Assembly: GCA_024516035.1 (NCBI GenBank)
Contig: CM044959.1
Span: forward strand, 37,584,369 to 37,648,368
Source of the DNA: Bactericera cockerelli
Lineage: Eukaryota > Arthropoda > Insecta > Hemiptera > Triozidae
DNA: 64,000 nt
Direction of reading: 5' to 3'
Part shown: one piece after another, positions 42,901 through 54,403 of the stretch
How positions within the stretch are numbered: the first letter of the stretch is position 1
Layout of the letters: each line of letters opens with the position of its first letter
Translations under genes and position numbers: made by a program
The notes under the pieces: model-generated
The model's database searches: none
The model's input: the letters and a program-made list of their open reading frames with translations, nothing else
What the model was told of the DNA's origin: nothing

Positions 42901-45464
42901 TAATCACCTTATCAAGGTGAGGTAATGAGTTCTCTCCCGTTGACCTTTTTTTACCCGAATTCTCTCCGGCTTGTTGCAGGGGTCACCACGAGTATCTCTC
43001 CCGGAAATAAGACCATGCTTTTTTACATTAGGCATTTAAGAAAATGAAAACTATAAAATTATCATTTTTATATAAGAATCGGCCTTTTATAAGGAAATCT
43101 TTTAAATCTCTAACTAATGAAAGGCAATGCCTTCAGTGTATAGTAGAGTTAGGTAAAATACATAGAAGGCCATGCCTCGGGTTTATAGTAGGGTTAGGTA
43201 AATATATGGGCCGTGCCTTGGGTTTATCATAGGGTTAGGAAAAATAAATAGAAGGCCATGCCTCAGGTCTATATAAATGATTCCTAGGTGTTTCGATTAT
43301 AATTTTTATGCTAGGTCTAAACTATGTAGGTATAAAATCAGGTAAATATGCAAGCGACGCGATGGGAGACAATTTGGTGTTGATAAAACCATGAGCGGGA
43401 TAGAACTCGGTGGTGACGTCCCTTATCAATACCTCACGAGGTATGAGTGTACCCCGGACATAATGGACAGAGAAAAAAAACTTCCCTGAAGGGGATCGCA
43501 CCCAAGTCATCATGCGTGCAAGTGGGTAGCATACTAATGCTACCCACTTGGCCAAAGTCACTACTTTGTCACAATTTTTAGTGAGTAGCATCGATATTAT
43601 GAGAGCTAATTCATCATACTTTATCTCCATCCAACCATGATTGTCCAAAATCAATCTCGTAATGCCGCCACAGGTCATTGCCCAATTCTGCAACTACTAA
43701 AATTTTCCTCGCGAGGGTAATGGGGTCGTCATGAAGATCAAATATAAAGATCGGAAAAACAAAAACAACGTTAAGCCCAAATTGAAAATATAGAGCTAAA
43801 AAATTTCGTCCCCGCCAGGATTCGAACCTATGCTGACTGGGTGGCAGGTCGAGCATGCTACCAATGGACAAAGTTATCTTCTAAAGAAATGGACGGAAAA
43901 TGAACTAAATTAATACTTGGAAACTTAAACATTAAAATTTTGCAGTGAGAGAGCGAGGTCATCTCGAAAAATACATACTGGCCAAGATCTTACCACTAAG
44001 CTAAGGATTCGAAGCCGCCAAAGAAAATGAAAAGGCCACCAGGTGCCACCCAGTGGACCGGATGAAGGAATAAAATCAATAAATTTGGTATCTGCTCATC
44101 AAGATCTTTCATTTGATACCACTTAAGATTAGTATTATCCTTCAATTCCCGATTTGGGCTCCCAAAACCCGAGGCCGCCCAAATGGGCCGCCCGCTTATA
44201 ATTTAGAATTTTTTTTTGGTCCGGGCTCATCTCCATTATATCTTGATCACTTTAGACACCTCACTTAATCTTCAGTGCTAAGTTAAAGACACGAAGTCGG
44301 GTCTCAAAGGATCCGTATGAAAAAAAAAACAGAAAAAAAAAAAAATTATGAATCTTTTCATGTCTTTCACGATTGTTGGGGGGTCTCGAAAATAGGGTTC
44401 CCGGTGGCCTAGGAAGTCAAACAAAGAGTCAAATCAACTTATTTTTCAACGTAGAGCCCATTTCTGCAATAAAAATCCCGATTTTTGAAATTCATGTTGC
44501 ACTTTTCGCTGGCTGAAAGTACATGAAATGCATGGGAACTATGTTTTCCGTAACCTTACACTCTGCCGGGCTGTCTCTTTCTTTGTATAGGCGTTCTTCA
44601 CACCTCGGCCGAGGTGTTTGATTTATTTCAACTTTCAAATTACCTTTTATTAAGTATAGAGAACAATCGAACATATTTAAGACAAACAGTCATTTACTTA
44701 ATCTTAATATAAAAAATCCATTTATATTCATTCATAATTAACACAGCTCCGAATCGGCTAGACCAAATGACTCCCAATTTGGCACAGGTGCATACTAAGA
44801 AAGTATGTTTCAAAACTTGAGAAGGATTTGTTGACTGAACGGTACAAAGTGCCAGGTTTTAGTAAGTAAAATATATTTTCAACTGGACTTCATTACTTCA
44901 TAATTTCTAATATTAGGATCCGAAGTATTGTGTTCGTTTTTTTAAGAAAATATATATATATATATTTTTTGCTCCAATTTCAATTTTTTTCATGTTTCTG
45001 GATGTTTCATACATAACCTTAGTTTTGTGTCTGTCTGTCGGTCTGTTGAATGCATTCCTTGTAACGCGCAAAACTCAGAAAATACTGAACAGATTTCAAT
45101 GAAATTTTGTACACATATAGGAGACGTATTGTAGATGGTCCCATTTATTCATCAACTTCACACTAGCGGTTCATGGGGATAGAGACCATGTGCCTGACGG
45201 CTAACTTTGTACTGAAACGCATTATATTGTGAACGGTACGCCCAATTTTTATGATTTTTTGTGTATATATGAGAATTAGTAATATACATCGTGAATTATT
45301 ACTTTTTATTGAATAATTTATAGTTGAGCCTTGATATTCAAGAATTAGCGGAAAATTTCCCTCCCTCCTTCAACAAAAGAACTCTATTTTTTTTTTTTTT
45401 ACAGGATGGTGCAAGTGCAAAGACCCCAGCAAGTGAAGATGAATTTGAAGGAGGCTTGTGTTAA
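36966..45464 (+). CDS. NAPG: Gamma-soluble NSF attachment protein
   Basis: Gamma-SNAP recruits NSF to SNARE complexes for disassembly after membrane fusion; it is cytosolic and membrane-associated. Exons: 36966-37024, 38269-38336, 39273-39473, 39749-39929, 40186-40363, 41646-41879, 45405-45464. Joined: 981 bp, 326 aa plus stop, close to the usual 312 or so. Phases agree at all junctions. Recognisable blocks are LKTSLLKWKPDFDSAADDY, ATCFKGAKSFHQCKDYLLKA, PDAALGLYSRAADVA and FDKAADLIRQEIGFHQESEH (TPR-like helices), LLQGYDEEDPD, and the diagnostic C-terminus EDEFEGGLC. Exon 6 adds a Pro/Ser/Ala-rich linker that is markedly GC-rich for this region and ends beside a long C tract (41889-41911). The start is the first in-frame ATG, matching the family N-terminus. 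It is divergent from AP-3 delta, with 941 bp between start codons. Confidence 0.97.
37025..39272. other. NAPG introns 1 and 2
   Basis: Contains a family G piece (37088-37155). At about 37627 is a transposon-like tip AGGGTGTCCATAAAGTCCCA, whose partner end was not found; the stretch to about 37920 may be a fragment of that element. The rest is plain AT-rich intron around exon 38269-38336. Confidence 0.45.
40768..41275 (+). repeat. Repeat family D, interrupted by the 5S-derived SINE
   Basis: TAGAGGACTATAAATAGAGA to 40845, then from 41108 GTTTAATGGCTTATAAAGAA ... GTTGGCTGGAAACCATCACT and (ACA)n. Other copies: about 11380-11545 (between exons 11 and 12 of the unknown gene), 40535-40640, 59125-59340 and 62181-62455. 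It is probably a LINE or SINE 3' end. Confidence 0.8.
40846..41107 (-). mobile_element. Full-length 5S-rRNA-derived SINE
   Basis: The minus strand begins GCCAGCGTCGATGGCATGTT, then GAATACACCGGTTCCC, ACCGAAGTTAAGCGAC and GACTTGGATGGGTGACC, which follow 5S rRNA over about 90 nt, including its internal promoter. A unique body (CGGCCCCACTCAGGCTGGGT...) and a poly(A) end follow. It is flanked by 8-bp TCCTAAGG (40838-40845 and 41108-41115). It sits inside a copy of repeat family D. Confidence 0.88.
41287..41465 (+). repeat. tRNA-Ala-like SINE family E
   Basis: GAGCGAGTTAGCGCGCTAGG, CATTGCACACATGG (TGC anticodon-like) and GGGTTCGATTCCCAGCGGGG, then GTACTTGGATGTTCGGGGTC. A reverse copy is at 43432-43570; tails are at 15213-15290 and 62755-62880. 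Confidence 0.75.
41889..41911. repeat. Poly-C tract beside the NAPG exon 6 donor
   Basis: A run of more than 20 C begins about 10 bases after the donor at 41880. Such runs are prone to length errors. Confidence 0.85.
42012..42555. mobile_element. 544-bp perfect-arm hairpin element in the NAPG intron
   Basis: The left arm from TATCCCCCCAAAAACACCAC and the right arm ending GTGGTGTTTTTGGGGGGATA appear identical over about 230 bp. A few mismatches lie near the centre (CGGCGATAAAAATGGCGG against CGGCAATAAAAAAGGCGG) and the loop is about 40 bp. There is no open frame. It is a fold-back MITE, apparently young. Confidence 0.85.
43115..43290. repeat. Short tandem repeat in the NAPG intron
   Basis: Four degenerate units of about 45-57 bp around GGCCATGCCTCGGGTTTATA GTAGGGTTAGG. 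Nearby at 43522-43549 is a hairpin CAAGTGGGTAGCAT / ATGCTACCCACTTG with a 4-nt loop. Confidence 0.7.
43803..43866 (-). repeat. tRNA-Gly-like sequence
   Basis: The reverse strand reads TTGGTAGCATGCTCGACCTG CCACCC with GGTTCGAATCCTGGCGGGG. It resembles tRNA-Gly(GCC) but the arms are mismatched; it is most likely the head of a SINE. Confidence 0.55.
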
Positions 45465-46058
45465 GCAGTCCAAGGAAGCTCTAGCTCTGAGGACACCCAG
45501 TATTTCGGCTCGTGATTCACTTTGGCTCTCTGTAGTAGCAATATGTAAACCTAAGTATGTTGTTTTATTTCTGGTTGTTGCAGAGCAAGTGATGTTGAAA
45601 TTATGGCTACTATTCATCATACCTGAATGCATTGAATCCTTTTGACTGTGTTCAGTATACAAAGAAGCTACTAATACTCATATTTATAACTTTAACATAA
45701 AATTCTTAGTTTAAAAGTATCAAGTAAAACTTACAACTCAAGTGTTCAGGTGTTTCCATGATTTTGCATTAAGATGCATACACAATCACTAGTAGTATGA
45801 GCACTTGCATCAGAGTGATTCATGAGAGAGATAAAATCCAACATTAGTCATCACATTAAAATTAAATTTACTGTTGACAAAAAAAAAAATTAGTGCATAG
45901 CCAATCTTTTAAGGTGCGTTAACCTGACAGCCACCAGAACGGATTTTGTCCAAATAAGGCTCAACGTTTTGTGCTCGTTTTGTGCCGTTTTGTGCCAGCA
46001 AAAATTTATTTTGTACCCCTACCGTTCTCGAGATATAGACCCCCCTAGGTGGGCTGCT

Positions 46059-48120
46059 AGAGTAACGTTAACCTAGCAGCCCACCAGAACGGATTGAGTT
46101 GAGACTAGGTTTATTGGATTCGGCTCGTTTTGTGCCGTTTTTGTGCCAAAAATATTTTTCTCCTGCGACCTTTCGTTCCCGAGATATTGACATTTGAAAA
46201 AGTCACTTTTTGGCGGGAAAATTTTTTTTCTTGGAATTTTCGGAATTTTTTTATACCATCGTTTTGTGCTCGTTTTGTGCTCCAACTTTTGTCATTAAAA
46301 CTTTTTTTGTACCCCTACCGTTCTCGAGATATAGACCCCCCCTAGGTGGGCTGCTAGAGTAACGTTAACCTAGCAGCCCACCAGAACGGATTGAGTTGAG
46401 ACTAGGTTTATTGGATTCGGCTCGTTTTGTGCCGTTTTGTGCCAAAAATATTTTTCTCCTGTGACCTTTCGTTCCCGAGATATTGACATTTGAAAAAGTC
46501 ACTTTTTGGCGGGAAAATTTTTTTTCTTGGAATTTTCGGAATATTTTTTATTCCATCGTTTTGTGCTCGTTTTGTGCTCCAACTTTTGTCATCAAAACTT
46601 TTTTTGTACCCCTACCGTTCTCGAGATATAGTCCCCCCCTAGGTGGGCTGCTAGAGTAACGTTAACCTAGCAGCCCACCAGAACGGATTGAGTTGAGACT
46701 AGGTTTATTGGATTCGGCTCGTTTTGTGCCGTTTTGTGCCAAAAATATTTTTCTCCTGCGACCTTTCGTTCCCGAGATATTGACATTTGAAAAAGTCACT
46801 TTTTGGCGGGAAAATTTTTTTTCTTGGAATTTTCGGAATTTTTTTACCATCGTTTTGTGCTCCAACTTTTGTCATTAAAACTTTTTTTGTACCCCTACCG
46901 TTCTCGAGATATAGACCCCCCCTAGGTGGGCTGCTAGAGTAACGTTAACCTAGCAGCCCACCAGAACGGATTGAGTTGAGACTAGGTTTATTGGATTCGG
47001 CTCGTTTTGTGCCGTTTTGTGCCAAAAATATTTTTCTCCTGTGATCTTTCGTTCCCGAGATATTGACATTTGAATAAGTCACTTTTTGGCGGGAAAAATT
47101 TTTTTCTTGGAATTTTCGGAATATTTTTATTCCATCGTTTTGTGCTCGTTTTGTGCTCCAACTTTTGTCATCAAAACTTTTTTGTACCCCTACCGTTCTC
47201 GAGATATAGACCCCCCCTAGGTGGGCTGCTAGAGTAACGTTAACCTAGCAGCCCACCAGAACGGATTGAGTTGAGACTAGGTTTATTGGATTCGGCTCGT
47301 TTTGTACCGTTTTGTGCCAAAAATATTTTTCTCCTGCGACCTTTCGTTCCCGAGATATTGACATTTGGAAAAGTCACTTTTTGGCGGGAAAAATTTTTTT
47401 CTTGGAATTTTCGGATTTTTTTATTCCATCGTTTTGTGCTCGTTTTGTGCTCCAACTTTTGTCATCAAAACTTTTTTTGTACCCCTACCGTTCTCGAGAT
47501 ATAGACCCCCCTAGGTGGGCTGCTAGAGTAACGTTAACCTAGCAGCCCACCAGAACGGATTGAGTTGAGACTAGGTTTATTGGATTCGGCTCGTTGTGTG
47601 CCGTTTTGTGCCAAAAATATTTTCCTCCTGCGACCTTTCGTTCCCGAGATATTGACATTTGAAAAAGTCACTTTTTGGCGGGAAAAATTTTTTTTCTTGG
47701 AATTTTCGGAATTTTTTATCCATCGTTTTGTGCTCGTTTTGAGCTCCAACTTTTGTCATCAAAACTTTTTTTGTACCCCTACCGTTCTCGAGATTTAGAC
47801 CCCCCCTAGGTGGGCTGCTAGAGTAACGTTAACCTAGCAGCCCACCAGAACGGATTGAATTGAGACTAGGTTTATTGGATTCGGCTCGTTTTGTGCCGTT
47901 TTGTGCCAAAAATATTTTTCTCCTTCGAACCTTTTCGTTCCGATTATTGACATTTTAAAGTTACTTTTTTGGTGAAAAATTTTTTTTCTCTTGAATTTTC
48001 GGAATTTCTTTTTACCATCGTTTAGTGTCTCGTTTTGTGCTCCAACTTTTGTCATTAAAACTTTTTTTGTACCCCTACCGTTCTCGAGATATAGACCCCC
48101 CCCCCCAGGTGGTCTGCTAT
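46059..48120 (+). repeat. Left-arm tandem array, about 295-bp units
   Basis: Unit spacings are 297, 297, 283, 295, 294, 295 and 295 bp. Each unit carries an imperfect inverted repeat centred on AACGTT (GGTGGGCTGCTAGAGT / ACCTAGCAGCCCACC), whose right half resembles the element terminus. Short 61-77-aa open frames recur in every unit only because the unit recurs. Confidence 0.9.
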
Positions 48121-48763
48121 CTTAACGGTAAGCGGCCCACCAGAACGGATTTAGTTAAAACTAGATTCATTCGATTAGGCTCGTTTAGTGGCCTTTTGCG
48201 CCAAAAATATTTTTCCTACTACGACCTTTCGTTCCCGTCACTTTATGGCGGAAATTGAGGTCACCGTGCGTGCAAGCTAGTGTATCAGCCACAGTGACTA
48301 CTGACAAGATTTTTTTATCTGACCTGGTTGTAGGATTTTTAATGGAAACTTTACATTTTACCCAACAATAGATCATTTCTGAACATTTGATTCCATTTGC
48401 TTTTAAAGTCTTAATTTTAGATAGTCGGGAAGAAAGTTTTATCCTGCTTACTGCGATTCGTAGAATTCTACGAATCGCAGTAAACAGGGGTTAGAATTTT
48501 TTATAAGCCATTAAAAATATCCAAAACTGGCCCGAGGAGTGATTTCAACATGATATGAATAAAAAATGTGAATAGCAGAAATAAATCACAAGTCAATATT
48601 AGCACTTTCGATTGTTTGGTTTCCATCGTGGGCGCCATCTTGCATCGGGAAAATGCTCAATACTAAAGTGACAATTTATTTGGAACCTACTGGTCAATGA
48701 GCTATCAGAATCAATTCTAAATTTTTCTCTAGACACCTAATCGAAGTTAGCTGAGTGGTCTTT

Positions 48764-48925
48764 CCCGGTAGCTCAGTGGTCAAGGCGTCTGCTGGTATTT
48801 CGGAGGTCGCGGTTTCAAAACCCAGCCGGAACGTGACAAGTTACCCTCTCATTTAGGGATTTGACCACTTACTGCTGCAATAATGGGACTAATTAGTCTT
48901 ATAAATAAGGCGATATTAAAATTAT
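48764..48925 (+). repeat. tRNA-like SINE family B in the fold-back core
   Basis: CCGGTAGCTCAGTGGTCAAG GCGTC and GGTCGCGGTTTCAAAACCCA, then the family body ending near the AATAAGGCGATATTA tail. Confidence 0.8.
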
Positions 48926-49779
48926 TCAGTTCTCCTCTTTAATCCAATTTTCACCCAGACTAATTCCTCATAAGTATTTCAAGACACGCATGAGCCGCCG
49001 TTGTCTTTTCTCTTCACTCCACGTGGGGATTTGACACAAGGAAGAATTCTGGAGTTCTGTCTTTTCCCACAAATACTGTTTTTTTTCCCACAAATGTCCC
49101 CCCAAAAAAAAATATCCCCAAGGAAGTGTCAGAAAAAGTATCCCGCGTGATTTATTGTCTATCTACATAATTATAATTATAATATATACCTCTGATATAG
49201 ATGTTCAGGCAGATTTGAGTTTGATTGCACCAATATGTAAAAGATCAACCATTCTGACATTCTAATCTGAATAAATACAATTAAGTATATTATATTAATT
49301 TAATTTTCATTTGCATATTTTGGGAGTAAATTGAAAATTATTCAAGTAGGTTACCAATTAATTCGGTTTTTCAGTTGTGCAAGATCATTGGTTGGATGGT
49401 AGATATTGCCTGAGGCAATTATCCCACACTTTGCAATATTCTATGTAAAGAAATTTGAATAGAATTTAACACAACAACAACAACAACAAAAAACACAATT
49501 ATCTTCAAGCCGAAATCAAAACTAGAGGGTATATTATAGTTTCATGTTCATGATCCAATATTTATGATGATCTTTTTAAGTAAGTGGGAAAACTTGTAAA
49601 ATCATTGGAAAATCCCGCGATATAACGGAATCATGGGATTTTCTTCACACAATCACAGCGAGAGAATTATTCCCTGTGTCAGAATCCCTCCACGTGTTTG
49701 TTTTTCAGAATCCTTAGACATAATTTTACGAATATAAGACCATTAGGCCAACGTCGCTGACACGTTGAATAATAATAAT

Positions 49780-49983
49780 AATATCGGATTATTTGTACTG
49801 CCCGAGTAAGACTATTAGAGTCCTATTATTCCAGCAGTCAGACCAAGACATATTATTATGTAAGTGGTAAATTTCCCAAATAGGAGGATAACTTGTCATG
49901 TCCCGATTGGATTTCGAACCCACGACCTCTGGAACCTCTGGATTCACAGAGTGCCGCCTTTACCACTGAGCTACCCGGACAGT
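49780..49983 (-). repeat. tRNA-like SINE family B in the fold-back core
   Basis: Reverse copy ending GCCTTTACCACTGAGCTACC CGG. Together with the copy at 48764 it occupies the loop between the fold-back arms. Confidence 0.8.
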
Positions 49984-50277
49984 AAAGTTGAATGCTCCGG
50001 TTCTAGTAAGATCACGAATTTGGGCAACGTCCAGCGGGGTGAAGAGTTCGAGATGCTAGTATTTTAGCCAAACGCAGGCTGGGTGGGGTATAATAATAAT
50101 TCCGTGTCCGTAAATAGGCACAGATACCTGTATAACGGTGGTGAAAGGATTATATGAACGCCCAGATTTAATGTCTAGGCTTATTTCATATATCTATTTG
50201 GTTTTAACACTTTTAACGTCCTGATTTGAGATAGTCAGGACGGGGGTTTTATCCTCCATTTGCTTTGGGAATCGTGT

Positions 50278-50325
50278 GTGTGTGTGTTTGTGTGTGGCTG
50301 TGTGGGTGTGTATATGTGTGTGTGC
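50278..50325. repeat. GT microsatellite
   Basis: An interrupted (GT)n run in the loop region of the fold-back element. Confidence 0.85.
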
Positions 50326-50384
50326 GTTCTCAGGCTAAGAAGGATAAATTTTGTTAGCTGGTACGAATCTCAGTAAACAGGATA

Positions 50385-51031
50385 AAACTATCTTCCTGAC
50401 TATCTAAAATTAGGACTTTAAAAGCAAATGGAATCAAATGTGTTGTTGTGTAAAATGTAAAGTTTCCATTGTAAATCCTACAACCAGGTCAGATAAAAAA
50501 AATCTTCACAGTAGTCATTGTGGCTGATACACTAGCTTGCACGCACGGTGATCAGCTAACTTCGATTATAGGCGTCTAGAGGATAATTTAGAATTGATTC
50601 TGATAGCTCATTGACCAGTAGGGTCCAAATAAATAAAATTGTCACTTTAGTATTGAGCATTTTCCCGATGCAAGATGGCGCCCACGATGGAAACAAAACA
50701 ATCGAAAGTGCTAATATTGACTTGTGATTTATCTCTGCTATTCACATTTTTTATTCATATCATGTTAAAATCACTCCTCGGGCCAGTTTGGGATATTTTT
50801 AGTGGCTTATAAAAAATTCTACCCCCTGTTTACTGTGATTCGTAGAATTCTACGAATCGCAGTAAGCAGGATAAAACTTTCTTTAAAAGCAAATGGAATC
50901 AAATGTTCAGAAATGATCTATTGTTGTGTAAAATGTAAAGTTTCCATTAAAAATCCTACAACCAGGTCAGATAAAAAAATCTTGTCAGTAGTCACTGTGG
51001 CTGATACACTAGCTTGCACGCACGGTGACCT
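50385..51031. repeat. Direct duplication within the fold-back element core
   Basis: The stretch at about 50385-50551 (AAAGCAAATGGAATCAAATG ... CACGCACGGTGATC) recurs at about 50867-51031, and its reverse complement is at about 48255-48440. The core therefore has three copies of one segment, two direct and one inverted. Confidence 0.75.
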
Positions 51032-51059
51032 TAATTCCCGCCATAAAGTGACGGGAACG

Positions 51060-52620
51060 AAAGGTACAAAAAAAGTTTTGATGACAAAAGTAGGAGCTCA
51101 AAACGAGCACAAAACGATGGTATAAAAAAATTCCGAAAATTCCAAGAAAAAAAAAAAAATTCCCACCAAAAAGTGACTTTTTCAAATGTCAATATCTCGG
51201 GAACGAAGGGTCGCAGGAGAAAAATATTTTTGGCACAAAACGGCACAAAACGAGCCGAATCCAATAAACCTAGTCTCAACTCAATCCGTTCTGGTGGGCT
51301 GCTAGGTTAACGTTACTCTAGCAGCCCACCTAGGGGGGGTCTATATCTCGAGAACGGTAGGGGTACAAAAAAAGTTTTGATGACAAAAGTTGGAGCACAA
51401 AACGAGCACAAAACGATGGAATAAAAAAATTCCGAAAATTCCAAGAAAAAAAATTTTCCCGCCAAAAAGTGACTTTTTCAAATGTCAATATCTCGGGAAC
51501 GAAAGGTCGCAGGAGAAAAATATTTTTGGCACAAAACGGCACAAAACGAGCCGAATCCAATAAACCTAGTCTCAACTCAATCCGTTCTGGTGGGCTGCTA
51601 GGTTAACGTTACTCTAGCAGCCCACCTAGGGGGGGTCTATATCTCGAGAACGGTAGGGGTACAAAAAAGTTTTGATGACAAAAATTGGAGCACAAAACGA
51701 GCACAAAACGATGGAATAAAAATATTCCGAAAATTCCAAGAAAAAAATTTTTCCCGCCAAAAAGTGACTTTTTCAAATGTCAATATCTCGGGAACGAAAG
51801 GTCACAGGAGAAAAATATTTTTGGCACAAAACGGCACAAAACGAGCCGAATCCAATAAACCTAGTCTCAACTCAATCCGTTCTGGTGGGCTGCTAGGTTA
51901 ACGTTACTCTAGCAGCCCACCTAGGGGGGGTCTATATCTCGAGAACGGTAGGGGTACAAAAAAAGTTTTAATGACAAAAGTTGGAGCACAAAACGAGCAC
52001 AAAACGATGGTATAAAAAAATTCCGAAAATTCCAAGAAAAAAAATTTTCCCGCCAAAAAGTGACTTTTTCAAATGTCAATATCTCGGGAACGAAAGGTCG
52101 CAGGAGGAAACTATTTTTGGCACAAAACGGCACAAAACGAGCCGAATCCAATAAACCTAGTCTCAACTCAATCCGTTCTGGTGGGCTGCTAGGTTAACGT
52201 TACTCTAGCAGCCCACCTAGGGGGGGTCTATATCTCGAGAACGGTAGGGTCACAAAAAAAGTTTTGATGACAAAAGTTGGAGCACAAAACGAGAACAAAA
52301 CGATGGAATAAAAAAATTCCGAAAATTCCAAGAAAAAAAATTTTCCCGCCAAAAAGTGACTTTTTCAAATGTCAATATCTCGGGAACGAAAGGTCGCAGG
52401 AGAAAAAATTTTTGGCACAAAACGGCACAAAACGAGCCGAATCCAATAAACCTAGTCTCAACTCAATCCGTTCTGGTGGGCTGCTAGGTTAACGTTACTC
52501 TAGCAGCCCACCTAGGGGGGGTCTATATCTCGAGAACGGTAGGGGTACAAAATAAATTTTTGCTGGCACAAAACGGCACAAAACGAGCACAAAACGTTGA
52601 GCCTTATTTGGACAAAATCC
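51060..52620 (-). repeat. Right-arm tandem array, about 295-bp units
   Basis: The same unit as the left arm in reverse orientation. Markers (TCC of ACTCAATCC) are at 51285, 51581, 51876, 52172 and 52467, with spacings of 295-296 bp. There are fewer copies than in the left arm, consistent with unequal exchange or amplification within arms. Confidence 0.9.
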
Positions 52621-52734
52621 GTTCTGGTGGGCTGTCAGGTTAACGCACCTAATCTTTTAATGTGATTTGCTAGCTTGCCTAGCTCATAAAATAAACTGGT
52701 TCATGAGACTAAAGTAATTTATTTAAACATTCCT

Positions 52735-52925
52735 AGGAGTTAAGTGGTCGAGGTAATCTAGAGGTTGCAGCTTTGAAACCCAGCCCAGACATGACAATTT
52801 ATTTTCCCATTTGCGATTTTGACCACATAATAAAATTTGTCCTGGGATTACTGCTGGAATAATGGAACTTGTTACTCCTAGTCAGGCAATATAAAAAAGG
52901 AAATATTATTATAATTGTTTTTTTT
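52735..52925 (+). repeat. Diverged SINE family B
   Basis: TCTAGAGGTTGCAGCTTTGA AACCCAGCCCAGACATGAC and the family body (TTACTGCTGGAATAATGGAA), ending in a T/ATT run. Confidence 0.65.
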
Positions 52926-54403
52926 TTATTATTATTAATCACCTTATAAAAACTTTCTTCGGAATTTAATTCTGTTTGTCTTTTCAACTGTATCCTCTTT
53001 GTAGGCTATTTTGGCTTTATTTAAAAAAATTGATAATCATTGTGTTTCAATTTTAATTCTGTTTAAATTATTTATTGACACCTAAATAGATGCACTTAAT
53101 TAAGCACATCAATCATACATGCACCTGATTATTGTAATGATTAACTGTTATCAACCTCTAGTCAAATGTTACATATATGTCACATTTACTTATTTTATGT
53201 TTTGAAATCCCAATTATTTTCTAATCTTGACAATTCCATTTCAAGAGCTTATTAATTTCTCTTTTTTAATACAAATTTATACTTTGCAAAGTATAATTCT
53301 CAACAAACATTATTTTGATAAACACTTGTTAAAATCACTTCCTGCATGACAAATAATATAACCAACTCTTTTTTAGATTAAAATATTATACAAACACGTT
53401 AAGTTAAATAAGATTATATTATTAAATTATTGAACTGAAAAATACAAAATGATATGAATAAGGAAAGTAATTACTGAAATATAATATATTACACAGTGTT
53501 TATAGTTCATGACAAGCATACCCCTTGATATGATATGATTATTATTTATTCTATTTTTTCCTATAGTTGTTTTGTTGTATAGTTTAATTTTTACTCCATT
53601 TAGATCTACACATAAAAGAAGAAAAAAACTTGTTATCCTGAATAGTTATTATTGCATAGTTTGTTTTTGCATTTACCTAATTTTATTATTTTAAGGTTTT
53701 ATAATAGTGTAAAATATTTTCTTTGGTGTTTTTATGAAAATGTATTTGAAAGCTAAATGTACATAAGTACAAACTAGTTACCTATTTAATTAAACATATT
53801 ATCAATATATTATAGATTCTTAGTTTACAACATACTATGAAACCAAAAAGCAAATCTTCAATTTTATTATTGAATGAACACATTCCTTATCAAGCCATAT
53901 TTTTATTATGTAGAAAATAATTTGTAAGTATCATGCTTTCTTAATATTTATTTTTGATTTAATTTTGTACTAACTGTAACTCCACATTTGAACTTATTGT
54001 ACAAGAACCTTATTCCACACATATATGGTTCTTTCTAGACTGGAGTGATAACTAAAATACCACAATACCACATGGGAAATTTAAATCACTATGAACCACT
54101 CTTGATATAAACTTAATTCCAGCAATTGTTAAGTTGTTACATAGGTACCTAATTTGTTTATTTCTCATCTAATTATGAAAGAAAATTAAATCTCATTTTT
54201 AAGTTTAAAAAGATTCTTAATAATATATATTAAATATTTATTTCCATCTACATGATACTGTTTTCTTCTTTGGTACTTCATCAAAAAGTATGTCCAGTTT
54301 TTCATACTTAAAACTTTTCTCTAGTAGTTCAGTCTGCTTGAAACAGAAAGTTATCACAGTTAGAAATTTCATAGTTGGTCACATTTTCTGGTGAGAAATA
54401 AAA
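52926..54403. other. Intergenic sequence, no gene
   Basis: Very AT-rich, between the fold-back element and the 3' end of YJU2B. No repeat or coding frame was recognised. Confidence 0.5.

Larger units (their letters stand above)
42556..45404. other. Last NAPG intron
   Basis: Holds the tandem repeat at 43115-43290, SINE pieces at 43432-43570 and 43803-43866, and at about 45020-45130 a sequence (CTGTCTGTCGGTCTGTTGAA...) resembling interspersed repeats of arthropods. Nothing coding was recognised. Confidence 0.45.
45912..52650. mobile_element. 6.7-kb fold-back transposon with arms of 295-bp tandem units
   Basis: Terminal inverted repeats AGGTGCGTTAACCTGACAG... and ...CTGTCAGGTTAACGCACCT are flanked by a perfect 9-bp duplication AATCTTTTA (45903-45911 and 52651-52659). 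The left arm (45912 to about 48756) holds eight tandem units of about 295 bp, marked by GGATTGAGTTGAGAC at 46091, 46388, 46685, 46968, 47263, 47557, 47852 and 48147 (last one diverged). The right arm (about 50552-52650) holds five units in the opposite direction. Both arms continue inward for about 500 bp of non-repetitive inverted sequence, including a 30-bp perfect palindrome around GTAGAATTCTAC (48451-48480 and 50833-50862). The centre (48757-50551) holds SINEs and no recognisable transposase. Structure and 9-bp duplication resemble Drosophila FB elements and MULE-class transposons. It is non-autonomous. Confidence 0.92.

Noticed and set aside
46073..52492. Recurring 60-81-residue open frames
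   Set aside because: They repeat with the 295-bp unit on both strands and reflect only unit sequence, with no start-context or composition of a gene.
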